Source: JBGSMF01 sp964651475 | Lineage (GTDB): Bacteria; Chloroflexota; Anaerolineae; Fen-1058 | Length of the DNA: 64,000 nucleotides | NCBI GenBank assembly: GCA_964651475.1 | Contig: CAZYXV010000019.1 | Coordinates: 1 to 64,000, forward strand | Direction of reading: 5' to 3' | Part shown: positions 1-7,707 of the stretch, piece after piece | Position numbering within the stretch: position 1 is the first letter of the stretch | How the letters are laid out: every line of letters starts with the position of its first letter | The notes under the pieces: generated by a model | What the model saw: the letters and a program-made list of their open reading frames with translations, nothing else | What the model was told of the DNA's origin: nothing | The model's database searches: none | Position numbers and translations under genes: made by a program

Positions 1-64
1 CTATGTGCCCAATCGTCCCCACGTTCACGTGCGGCTTGGTGCGCTCAAAATGCTCTTTAGCCAT
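1..64 (-). CDS. tuf: Elongation factor Tu, N-terminal fragment
   Basis: Partial gene running off the left edge. The minus strand reads MAKEHFERTKPHVNVGTIGH, the highly conserved EF-Tu N-terminus leading into the first GTP-binding loop. The ATG is at 64-62 and is preceded by a strong AGGAGGT ribosome-binding site. EF-Tu delivers aminoacyl-tRNA to the ribosome. It is the last visible gene of the rpsL-rpsG-fusA-tuf order, 73 bp after fusA. Only 21 codons are present, so nothing can be said about the rest. Confidence 0.93.
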   Translation of the reverse strand, partial: MAKEHFERTKPHVNVGTIGHI

Positions 65-137
65 AATACCTCCTGCAAAATATCGAATGTTCAGTACCCA
101 ATACCAGCTACCTCACCTGATATTGAGTATCCGGTAT

Positions 138-2216
138 TCACCATCGCCCCCGCCCCAGGATCGCATCTGCGATGCCGGGCGGCACTTGATCGTAATGATC
201 GAATTCCATCGTAAAGGTGCCGCGTCCCTGCGTCATCGAACGCAGTTCAGTAGCATACCCAAACATCTCTGCCAAAGGCACTTTGGCGTCAATGGCCTGG
301 ATACCGCCTGGCCGAGGGTTCATCCCTTCGATCACCGCCCGCCGGGCGGTGAGATTTCCCAGCACGTCCCCAGCGTATTCTTCGGGTATGACCGCTTCGA
401 CCTTCATCACCGGCTCTAGCAACACCGGCGACGCCTTGGCCACACCATCCTTCAACGCCATCGAACCCGCTACCTTGAAAGCCATCTCTGACGAATCTAC
501 CTCGTGCCAGCTTCCGTCCACCAGCCTCGCCCGGATATCTACCAGGGGATAGCCCGCCAGCACGCCCGATTCCATCGCCTCCCGCACGCCTTTTTCGACC
601 CCCGGAATAAATTCCTTGGGAATCGCGCCGCTGCGAATTTCGTCCACGAACTCAAAGCCGCCGCCCTTGTCTCTGGGCTCGAGTTCGAGTACGACGTGAC
701 CGTACTGGCCGTGGCCTCCGGTCTGGCGGATATACTTGCCTTCGGTCCGCACCGGGCGGGTGATGGTTTCTCGATACGCCACGCGCGGGCGGCCCACGTT
801 AGCCTGCACGCGAAATTCGCGCATCATCCGGTCCACCAACACTTCCAGGTGCAACTCGCCCATTCCCGCGATGAGCGTCTGGCCGCTGTTCTCGTCGGTG
901 CGCACGCGGAACGTCGGGTCTTCTTCAGACAACTTTTTGAGCGCCTCGCTCATCTTGTCCTGGTCGGCGGCCGTCTTGGGCTCAATCGCCACGTGGATCA
1001 CCGGCTCGGGGAACGCAATGTTTTCCAGAATGATTGGGGCCGACGGCGCGCACAAGGTATCGCCGGTAAAGCTGTTCTTTAGCCCCAGCGTTGCGCCAAT
1101 ATCGCCCGTGAACACCTCTTCCACGTCTTCGCGGCGGTCTGCGTACATGCGAATCACGCGCCCTACGCGCTCCTTTTTGGTGCTGGTAGCATTCAAGACC
1201 GAAGCGCCAACGTTCACCTTGCCGGAATACACTCGAAAATAAGCCAGCCGTCCCACGTAAGGATCGGTCACGATTTTGAACACCAGCGCTGCAAACGGCC
1301 CTTTCTCGTCTGCCTGGCGTGTTTCTTCCTTGCGGGTATACGGATTGGTGCCTACGATAGCCGGGACTTCTAACGGCGAAGGGAGATAGTCTACAATAGC
1401 ATCTAGCAGCAACTGCACGCCCTTGTTTCGCAAACTCGTTCCGCACAGCACTGGAACCAGTTGATTGCTCAACGTAGCGCGGCGCAAAGCTTCTCGCAAC
1501 TCGGTCAGCGAGATCGTTTCGCCTTCAAGGTATTTTAATGTTAACGTATCATCCGTCTCTGCAATCCGCTCGACCAAAATCGAGCGAGCGGACTCGCAGG
1601 CGTGTTGCATATCGGGCGGGATATCGCCGAGTTCCATCCCTTCGCCCAGGTTGCCGCTCCACCGCACGGCGCGCATCTGAAACAGGTCTACCACTCCCTC
1701 GAACCCATCCTCTCGACCAATGGGCAACTGGATGGGAAGCGGCACAGCCTTCAAGCGATCCTGGATCATTTGAACCGTGTTATCAAAATCCGCTCCCACA
1801 CGGTCCATCTTGTTCACAAAGCAGATGCGCGGAACGCGGTAACGGTCGGCCTGCCGCCAGACCGTCTCGCTTTGCGGCTCGACGCCCGCCACCGCGTCAA
1901 AGACCACCACGCCTCCATCCAGCACGCGGAGCGACCTTTGAACCTCGGCGGTGAAATCAATGTGGCCGGGCGTATCTATAATGTTAATCTGGCAGTCACG
2001 CCAAAAGCACGTGACCGCCGCGGCTGTGATCGTAATGCCGCGTTCGCGTTCCTGTTCCATCCAGTCGGTGACGGTCGTCCCCTCGTCAACGTTGCCCATG
2101 CGATGCGTCCGGCCGGTATAAAAAAGAACCCGCTCTGTCGTCGTCGTCTTTCCTGCATCTATGTGGGCAATGATGCCGATATTACGTATCCGTTCGAGCG
2201 GGATTGTCCTGGACAT
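138..2216 (-). CDS. fusA: Elongation factor G
   Basis: 692 residues, the normal EF-G length. EF-G is the cytoplasmic GTPase that drives translocation and, with RRF, ribosome recycling. The G1 loop AHIDAGKTT is at residues 17-25, followed by the RGITI switch, DTPGH (about 85) and NKMD (about 138). The C-terminal part carries the domain IV/V features (RQTGGHGQYGHV; GYPLVDI; MTQGRGTFTMEF). The ATG at 2216 has only a weak Shine-Dalgarno, 118 bp after rpsG, so translation may lean on the upstream genes. Gene order is the classical str operon. No truncation or frameshift seen. Confidence 0.97.
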   Translation of the reverse strand: MSRTIPLERIRNIGIIAHIDAGKTTTTERVLFYTGRTHRMGNVDEGTTVTDWMEQERERGITITAAAVTCFWRDCQINIIDTPGHIDFTAEVQRSLRVLDGGVVVFDAVAGVEPQSETVWRQADRYRVPRICFVNKMDRVGADFDNTVQMIQDRLKAVPLPIQLPIGREDGFEGVVDLFQMRAVRWSGNLGEGMELGDIPPDMQHACESARSILVERIAETDDTLTLKYLEGETISLTELREALRRATLSNQLVPVLCGTSLRNKGVQLLLDAIVDYLPSPLEVPAIVGTNPYTRKEETRQADEKGPFAALVFKIVTDPYVGRLAYFRVYSGKVNVGASVLNATSTKKERVGRVIRMYADRREDVEEVFTGDIGATLGLKNSFTGDTLCAPSAPIILENIAFPEPVIHVAIEPKTAADQDKMSEALKKLSEEDPTFRVRTDENSGQTLIAGMGELHLEVLVDRMMREFRVQANVGRPRVAYRETITRPVRTEGKYIRQTGGHGQYGHVVLELEPRDKGGGFEFVDEIRSGAIPKEFIPGVEKGVREAMESGVLAGYPLVDIRARLVDGSWHEVDSSEMAFKVAGSMALKDGVAKASPVLLEPVMKVEAVIPEEYAGDVLGNLTARRAVIEGMNPRPGGIQAIDAKVPLAEMFGYATELRSMTQGRGTFTMEFDHYDQVPPGIADAILGRGRW

Positions 2217-2334
2217 CGAAACAAACTCGAATCACCAGCTTACAGGCTGCCAACAGGCAACTGCGAACCGGATGAACAGGTGTAGGGTAACGAAGACGAC
2301 TCTCTCGACGCGCCTATCACCGCATCAGAACATG

Positions 2335-2805
2335 TTACCAACGCAGGTGCGCAAAAGCACGGTTGGCTTCTGCCATCTTGTGCGTGTCCTCGCGACGCTT
2401 GATGGCCGATCCCTGGTTCTGGGCGGCGTCCATAAACTCTCCCGCCAGTTTTTCGGCCATAGACTTGCCAGGCCGGCTGCGGGCCGCCGCGAGCATCCAG
2501 CGCATGGCCAACGCCAGGCTGCGATCTTCGGGCACTTCCATCGGCACCTGGTACGTTGCGCCGCCCACGCGCCGGGGCTTGACCTCAATGATGGGCTTGG
2601 TGTTCTTGATGGCTTCTTCAAATACTTCTAGCGGATTGCGCTTGGTGCGCGCCTCGATCACTTTGAACGAATCGTACAATACGTGCAATGCCACGCTCTT
2701 TTTGCCGCCGCGCATCATGCGGTTGACAAACTCGTGGACCAAAACACTATTATAACGCACGTCCGGCGCGAGCTGGCGTTTCGTTATTCGTGCACGTCTC
2801 GACAT
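2335..2805 (-). CDS. rpsG: 30S ribosomal protein S7
   Basis: 156 residues beginning MSRRARITKR. The conserved S7 features are present: PDVRYNS, VNRMMRGGKKS, RRVGGATYQVP, and R..D.HKMAEANRAFAH at the end. S7 binds the 3' major domain of 16S rRNA, nucleates head assembly and is the usual autorepressor of the str operon. The frame is open further upstream, but that extension lies inside rpsL in another frame. The ATG at 2805 is chosen because AGGAG lies just before it, and the gene starts 4 bp after the rpsL stop, implying coupled translation. Confidence 0.97.
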   Translation of the reverse strand: MSRRARITKRQLAPDVRYNSVLVHEFVNRMMRGGKKSVALHVLYDSFKVIEARTKRNPLEVFEEAIKNTKPIIEVKPRRVGGATYQVPMEVPEDRSLALAMRWMLAAARSRPGKSMAEKLAGEFMDAAQNQGSAIKRREDTHKMAEANRAFAHLRW

Positions 2806-2809
2806 ATCA

Positions 2810-3238
2810 TCACTCCTGCTTCTTCTTGGGCCGCTTGGCGCCGTACTTGGAACGGCCTTGCTGGCGCTTGTCCACGCCGGTCGTGTCCAGGCTGCCGCGG
2901 ACGACGTGATACCGCACACCGGGCAAATCCTTGACGCGCCCGCCGCGCACCAGGACCACCGAGTGCTCTTGCAAATTGTGGCCCTCGCCCGGGATATAGG
3001 CCGTCACCTCGATGTTATTCGACAAGCGCACCCTGGCGATTTTGCGGAGCGCCGAGTTGGGCTTTTTGGGCGTCATAGTGCGAACGATAGTGCACACGCC
3101 CCGCTTCTGCGGGCTGCCCTTGCCGCGCCTCTCGCGCCGCTGCTTAAAGCTATTGTACGTGAACAGCAGGGCCGGCGACTTGCTCTTGCCCTTTTGAGCT
3201 TTTCTTCCCTTTCGAACCAGTTGATTAATAGTCGGCAC
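2810..3238 (-). CDS. rpsL: 30S ribosomal protein S12
   Basis: 142 residues, longer than the about 124 of E. coli S12. It begins MPTINQLVRKGRK, has the decoding-site segments TPKKPNSALRK and PGEGHNLQEHS, and ends KYGAKRPKKK. S12 lines the decoding centre of the 30S subunit and affects fidelity and streptomycin response. The extra length is mainly an insertion of about 14 residues at 24-40 (around LLFTYNSFKQRRERRG) before SPQKRGVC. From memory, Chloroflexus-type S12 has such a loop. Start is GTG at 3238 with AGGAG about 10 nt upstream. Confidence 0.96.
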   Translation of the reverse strand: MPTINQLVRKGRKAQKGKSKSPALLFTYNSFKQRRERRGKGSPQKRGVCTIVRTMTPKKPNSALRKIARVRLSNNIEVTAYIPGEGHNLQEHSVVLVRGGRVKDLPGVRYHVVRGSLDTTGVDKRQQGRSKYGAKRPKKKQE

Positions 3239-3288
3239 GCTTTTCGACTCCTGTTTCCAGGCGCTTGTGACGCCTACTTTGCACGCGC

Positions 3289-3318
3289 CCGCCCGCGTTT
3301 ACTAGTGCCTGCGGGCGG
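3289..3318. other. GC-rich hairpin in the rpsL leader
   Basis: CCGCCCGC (3289-3296) pairs perfectly with GCGGGCGG (3311-3318) across a 14-nt loop. Read on the plus strand it is followed by ATTTTTA, which would look like a terminator, but no plus-strand gene ends here. On the minus strand it lies in the predicted leader of rpsL. It could be a regulatory leader structure, possibly for S7/S12 feedback, or a leftover terminator; the sequence alone does not decide. Confidence 0.4.
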
Positions 3319-3426
3319 ATTTTTATTCTGGATTAAGAAAGGCCACCAGACCTACAATGGCCTCCTCGATATTTACACTCGGTTGTGCATCCAAGACAGG
3401 GTATCAGGCTGCCCCAGAGCGGGCTG

Positions 3427-3454
3427 ATTCTACCACGATTCTAGAGATTGTCAA
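3427..3454 (-). promoter_or_regulatory. Predicted sigma-70 promoter for rpsL-rpsG-fusA-tuf
   Basis: On the minus strand a perfect TTGACA (-35, at 3454-3449) is followed after 16 nt by TAGAAT (-10, at 3432-3427). It lies just after the rpoB stop and implies a leader of about 180 nt before the rpsL GTG. It explains how the ribosomal/EF genes can be transcribed separately from rpoB here, where rpoC is missing from its usual place. Confidence 0.6.
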
Positions 3455-3464
3455 GCACAACAAG

Positions 3465-6400
3465 TTACATGCCGGTATCGTCCGGCGCGCCAAAGCCCAA
3501 CAATCCAAAACCGCCCAACTTGGGCAGGCGGGCCTTGTCTTCGTCCTTGCCAAAACGTGTCACCTCGCCCGTGTCCGAAATGGCCTCCACGGCCAGCCCC
3601 AGCGATTGCAGTTCTTTGACCAGCACGCGGAACGACGCGGGGATGCCCGGTTCTTCGATCTTTTCGCCCTTGACGATGGCCTCGTAAGTCTTGACGCGCC
3701 CCTGCACGTCGTCCGATTTGACCGTGAGCATTTCTTGCAGCGTATAGGCCGCGCCGTACGCTTCCAGCGCCCACACTTCCATTTCTCCAAAGCGCTGCCC
3801 GCCGAACTGCGCCTTGCCGCCCAACGGCTGCTGCGTCACCAGCGAGTACGGGCCGGTCGAGCGCGCGTGTACCTTGTCTTCCACCAGGTGCGCCAGCTTC
3901 ATCATGAAAATCACGCCCACCGTGACGGGTTGGTCGAACGGCTCGCCCGTCTTGCCATCGTACAAAACCATCTTGCCCACCGTAGGCAGCGGCTCGAACA
4001 ACTCGCGGCTCACCTCGTTGGCGCGCGCCTCTACCTGCTCGTCGCTCAAGCGGTCCACGTTGACGCCGCGCTCGCTCAACCACAAGCGCCAACACGCCAT
4101 ACACGCCTGCCGGTCGGCGGCCACGCGCGCCGGGTACGAGCGCCGCTCATCTTCAAACGACAGGAGTTGATCAGGGTCGTAGCCTTTTTCTGTGAGCCAC
4201 TCGCGCAGCACCGTGCGGCGCGCATAGACCGGGTCGAGCGCAAGCTGCTCCAAGTTATAGCCCCGCCCATCCAGCCACTCGTACAAATAAAGCAAGCGCG
4301 CCTCGTCGTCGTCTTCCATCTCCTCTTGCGGATACTCTGTGTCTTTGATCCACTGCCAGGCGCGCACGGTCGCCTCGTCCCAGGCGCGGTCTATCATCCA
4401 GGCGCGCGCCAGCTCGGCTTCGATTTCTTCTTCGTCGGCGCCGTCGAACACTGGCGTGACGGCGCGGAATCCCAGGCGCAGCGCCGCCCACCCCAGGTGC
4501 GTTTCCAAGATCTGCCCGATATTCATGCGCCCGGGCACGCCGAGCGGATTCAAAATAATGTCTATAGGTGTGCCATCCGCCAGGAAAGGCATATCTTCAA
4601 TCGGCACGACCTTGGAGACCACGCCCTTGTTGCCGTGGCGGCCAGCCATCTTGTCGCCTTCGGTCAGCTTGCGCTTTTGCGCCACGCTGACGCGCACCAT
4701 CTTTTCGACCCCGGCCGGCAAATCCCGGTAATCTTCGCGCGTAAAGACCTTGACGTCTACCACCTTGCCGTGCTCGCCGTGCGGCAGCCGCAAGCTCGAA
4801 TCTTTGACCTCGCGCGCCTTTTCGCCAAAGATCGCGCGCAGCAGCTTTTCTTCCGGCGACAGTTCCTTTTCGCCTTTGGGCGTGATCTTGCCGACGAGAA
4901 TATCGTTCGGGCCTACCTCCGCGCCGATGCGAATGATGCCGCTTTCGTCCAGGTCTTTGAGCGCCTCGTCGCCCACGTTTGGAATATCGTGCGTCAGCTC
5001 TTCCGGCCCGAGCTTGGTATCGCGCGCTTCCACCTCGTGCTTTTCAATGTGGATCGAGGTAAAGCGATCCTCGCGCACCAGGCGTTCGCTGATCAGCACC
5101 GCGTCTTCGTAATTGCCGCCTTCCCACGGCATAAAGGCCACCAACACATTTTGCCCCAGGGCCAGCTCGCCGTTATTCGTGGACGAACTATCGGCCAGCA
5201 CGTCGCCCGGCTTGATGCGTTGTCCTTTGCTGAGGATAGGGCGTTGATCAATACACGTGCTCTGGTTCGAGCGATTATACTTGCGCAGGCGATAAGTTTT
5301 CTTGCCCTTCTTGGTGCGCGCGATGATCTCGCGCCCGGTCACGCTGACCACGTCGCCCTCTTCTTCGGCCGTCACCACCTGGCCGCTGTCCAGCGCGGCC
5401 TGGTATTCCATGCCGGTGGCCACCACCGGCACTTCCGGCTGCAAGAGCGGCACCGCCTGGCGCTGCATGTTCGAGCCCATCAGCGCGCGGTTGGCGTCGT
5501 CGTGTTCCAGGAAGGGAATGAGCGCCGCCGAGATGCCCACGATCTGGCGCGGGGCGACGTCCATGAATTCCACGCGCTCGGGCGACTCGAACAAGAATTT
5601 TTCGTAAAAGCGCGTCGAGATGCGTCCCTCGGCAAACTCACCTACCTCGTTGAGATTCACGTTCGCCTGGGCGATAATGTGGCGGTCTTCTTCGTCCGCC
5701 GACATGTACACAATCTCGTCGGTGACAAACGGCCGCACTTTGATCTCTTTCAGGGCCAGCTTGGCAATCTGCCCCGCCAACTCGGGCGTGACCACGGTCC
5801 CGCTCTGGGCAACGCTGCGCCCGGCCTGCGTCGCCACGTCCTGGCGCAGCGTGTGCCCCACCAAAAGATCGGCTTGATTGGGCAACTCTTGCGCCACCTT
5901 GCGGTAGGGCGTTTCGATGAAACCGTACCCGTTCACCTTGCCATACGCCGCCAGGCGCCCAATCAACCCAATGTTGGGACCTTCGGGCGTCTCGATAGGG
6001 CAGATGCGGCCATAGTGGCTATAGTGCACGTCGCGCACGTCAAAGCCGGCGCGCTCGCGCCGCAGGCCGCCGGGGCCAAGCGCCGAAAGCGTGCGCTTGT
6101 GAGTCAACTCGGCCAGCGGGTTGGTTTGATCCATAAACTGGCTGAGCTGGCTGGAGCCAAAGAACTCGCGAATTGCCGCCACCACCGGGCGGATGTTGAC
6201 CAGCGCCACGGGCGTCAGCGCCTCGTTTTCGCGGATGCTCATGCGCTCCTTGACCACGCGCTCCATACGCCGCAAACCGATGCGCATCTTGTTTTGGATC
6301 AACTCGCCTACCGTCTTGACGCGGCGATTGCCCAGGTGGTCAATATCGTCGGCCGTTTCCAGCCCATTGTTGATGCGAATCATGTGCTCGACCAGCCGGA

Positions 6401-7403
6401 TGATGTCGTGTTTGGTGATGGTGCGGTGGCTGCGCGGCACGACGGCGTCCAGCGAGAGCCGCTGGTTGAGCTTGTAGCGCCCCACCCGTTCCAGGTCGTA
6501 GCGGCGCGGGTCGAACAACTGCGAGACCATGAACTCGACAGCGTTGTCCAGCGTGGGGGGATCGCCGGGGCGCATGCGCTTGTAAAATTCGATCAGCGCC
6601 TCTTGCGCCACCGAGCGCCCGCCGCGCTCTTCCAGGTTGCCTTCCTGGCGCAGCGTGGTGGCGATGTAGGGATGATCGGGGTTGGTATCTACGTGAGCAA
6701 ACAGGTTGAGAATTTCTTCCGTGCTGCCCGTTTCCAAAATGGGCGGTATATCCGAAATCAGGATATTGCTCCGGCGCAGGTCGTCGTCGGTGACGGCGGC
6801 CATGGCGCGCAGCAACAGCGTGACGGGCACGGTGCGCTTGCGGTTAAACTTGATGGTGAGATAGTCCGTCTTGCGCGTCTCGAATTCCATCCACGCGCCG
6901 CGGTCGGGGATCAACTTGGCCTGGCTGAGCAGCCGCCCCGAGCTGGGGTCCTCGTCGGCGTCAAAATACACGCCCGGCGACCGGATGAGCTGGCTCACCA
7001 CCACTCGCTCCGTCCCGTTGATGATGAACGTGCCCTTGTCCGTCATCCACGGAAAGTCGCCCATAAAGATATCCGACTCGATGCGCTCGCCGGTTTCCGT
7101 GTCCAACGCCACGCGGATGTAGAGCGGCTTGGCGTAAGACAAGTCGCGCTCCAGGCATTCTTCTTCGCTGTATTTAGGCTCTTCGAACCAGTAATCGAGA
7201 TGGGGCGCGTCGAGCCGCGTGCACGGAAAGTGCAGCTTGATCGCCCCGTTAAAGCTTTCGATGGGCGAGATTTCGTCAAACAACTCGCGCAGCCCTTGCT
7301 CCACAAACCACTTGAACGAATCCAATTGAACTTCGATGAGAGACGGGAGTCTGAGGACATCCGAAATGCGGGCGTACGTTTTAACATTCACTCCATGCGT
7401 CAT
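3465..7403 (-). CDS. rpoB: DNA-directed RNA polymerase beta subunit
   Basis: 1312 residues, full-length RpoB, the catalytic-core beta subunit. Visible signatures are the rifampicin pocket GSSQLSQFMDQTNPLAELTH followed by KRTLSALGPGGL, the ETPEGPNIGLI block, KRKLTEGDKMAGRHGNKGVVS, and the C-terminal clamp region GGKAQFGGQRFGEMEVWALE. An insertion of roughly 150 residues rich in E, D, W and Y precedes VGVIFMMKLAHLVEDK; Chloroflexi-type beta subunits carry inserts here, as far as I recall. The base equivalent to E. coli R529 is threonine. The ATG at 7403 has GAGGAGTG upstream. rpoC does not follow: rpsL starts 226 bp downstream. Confidence 0.98.
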   Translation of the reverse strand: MTHGVNVKTYARISDVLRLPSLIEVQLDSFKWFVEQGLRELFDEISPIESFNGAIKLHFPCTRLDAPHLDYWFEEPKYSEEECLERDLSYAKPLYIRVALDTETGERIESDIFMGDFPWMTDKGTFIINGTERVVVSQLIRSPGVYFDADEDPSSGRLLSQAKLIPDRGAWMEFETRKTDYLTIKFNRKRTVPVTLLLRAMAAVTDDDLRRSNILISDIPPILETGSTEEILNLFAHVDTNPDHPYIATTLRQEGNLEERGGRSVAQEALIEFYKRMRPGDPPTLDNAVEFMVSQLFDPRRYDLERVGRYKLNQRLSLDAVVPRSHRTITKHDIIRLVEHMIRINNGLETADDIDHLGNRRVKTVGELIQNKMRIGLRRMERVVKERMSIRENEALTPVALVNIRPVVAAIREFFGSSQLSQFMDQTNPLAELTHKRTLSALGPGGLRRERAGFDVRDVHYSHYGRICPIETPEGPNIGLIGRLAAYGKVNGYGFIETPYRKVAQELPNQADLLVGHTLRQDVATQAGRSVAQSGTVVTPELAGQIAKLALKEIKVRPFVTDEIVYMSADEEDRHIIAQANVNLNEVGEFAEGRISTRFYEKFLFESPERVEFMDVAPRQIVGISAALIPFLEHDDANRALMGSNMQRQAVPLLQPEVPVVATGMEYQAALDSGQVVTAEEEGDVVSVTGREIIARTKKGKKTYRLRKYNRSNQSTCIDQRPILSKGQRIKPGDVLADSSSTNNGELALGQNVLVAFMPWEGGNYEDAVLISERLVREDRFTSIHIEKHEVEARDTKLGPEELTHDIPNVGDEALKDLDESGIIRIGAEVGPNDILVGKITPKGEKELSPEEKLLRAIFGEKAREVKDSSLRLPHGEHGKVVDVKVFTREDYRDLPAGVEKMVRVSVAQKRKLTEGDKMAGRHGNKGVVSKVVPIEDMPFLADGTPIDIILNPLGVPGRMNIGQILETHLGWAALRLGFRAVTPVFDGADEEEIEAELARAWMIDRAWDEATVRAWQWIKDTEYPQEEMEDDDEARLLYLYEWLDGRGYNLEQLALDPVYARRTVLREWLTEKGYDPDQLLSFEDERRSYPARVAADRQACMACWRLWLSERGVNVDRLSDEQVEARANEVSRELFEPLPTVGKMVLYDGKTGEPFDQPVTVGVIFMMKLAHLVEDKVHARSTGPYSLVTQQPLGGKAQFGGQRFGEMEVWALEAYGAAYTLQEMLTVKSDDVQGRVKTYEAIVKGEKIEEPGIPASFRVLVKELQSLGLAVEAISDTGEVTRFGKDEDKARLPKLGGFGLLGFGAPDDTGM

Positions 7404-7508
7404 TCATTCACTCCTCAACGCTCAAACCGAGATACTGCGCCGCGCTTCCGGCGGCGCAAAACCAAGATAATTCCACACCACACATCAAACCTGGCATAGC
7501 AAAAGAAG

Positions 7509-7537
7509 ATTATATAATCAAAATCAAATTCTGTCAA
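7509..7537 (-). promoter_or_regulatory. Consensus sigma-70 promoter for rpoB
   Basis: Minus strand TTGACA (7537-7532), a 17-nt AT-rich spacer, and TATAAT (7514-7509): a perfect consensus promoter. The start point would be near 7502, giving a leader of about 100 nt before the rpoB ATG. It shows that rpoB is driven from immediately upstream rather than from an rplJL operon. Confidence 0.85.
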
Positions 7538-7588
7538 AAAGTGCCCCGCCCTACGAGAGCGATGGCTCAGATATTGTGAGACTCGTTC

Positions 7589-7611
7589 CGCCCGCAGTTG
7601 AACTGCGGGCG
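7589..7611. repeat. Perfect 23-bp palindrome
   Basis: CGCCCGCAGTT and its exact reverse complement AACTGCGGGCG are separated by one base, between the rpoB promoter and the terminator of the next gene. With no T-run it is more likely a member of the palindromic interspersed repeats common in this window than a terminator. Confidence 0.55.
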
Positions 7612-7617
7612 AACCAG

Positions 7618-7656
7618 AAAAAAAAGTCGGGCAGAGCGCTTCTGGCTCTGCCCGAC
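7618..7656 (-). terminator. Rho-independent terminator of the PKD/Kelch exoprotein gene
   Basis: On the minus strand a perfect 12-bp stem (GTCGGGCAGAGC with GCTCTGCCCGAC, 7626-7656, 7-nt loop) is followed by eight T residues (A-run 7618-7625 on plus). It lies about 50 bp after the stop of the 7708-12507 gene, insulating rpoB from the exoprotein locus. Confidence 0.92.
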
Positions 7657-7707
7657 CCGGTCTTGCCCAATCACGTTGTCGGGCGCGCAAGCGCACGGCA
7701 ACCTGGA

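Noticed and set aside
3289..3325. Plus-strand terminator
   Set aside because: The hairpin with ATTTTTA looks like one, but no plus-strand gene precedes it; kept only as a leader hairpin.
3357..7499. 1380-codon plus-strand open frame
   Set aside because: It is the antisense of rpoB, made open by codon bias; composition (His/Arg/Ala-rich) and lack of any motif mark it as a shadow.
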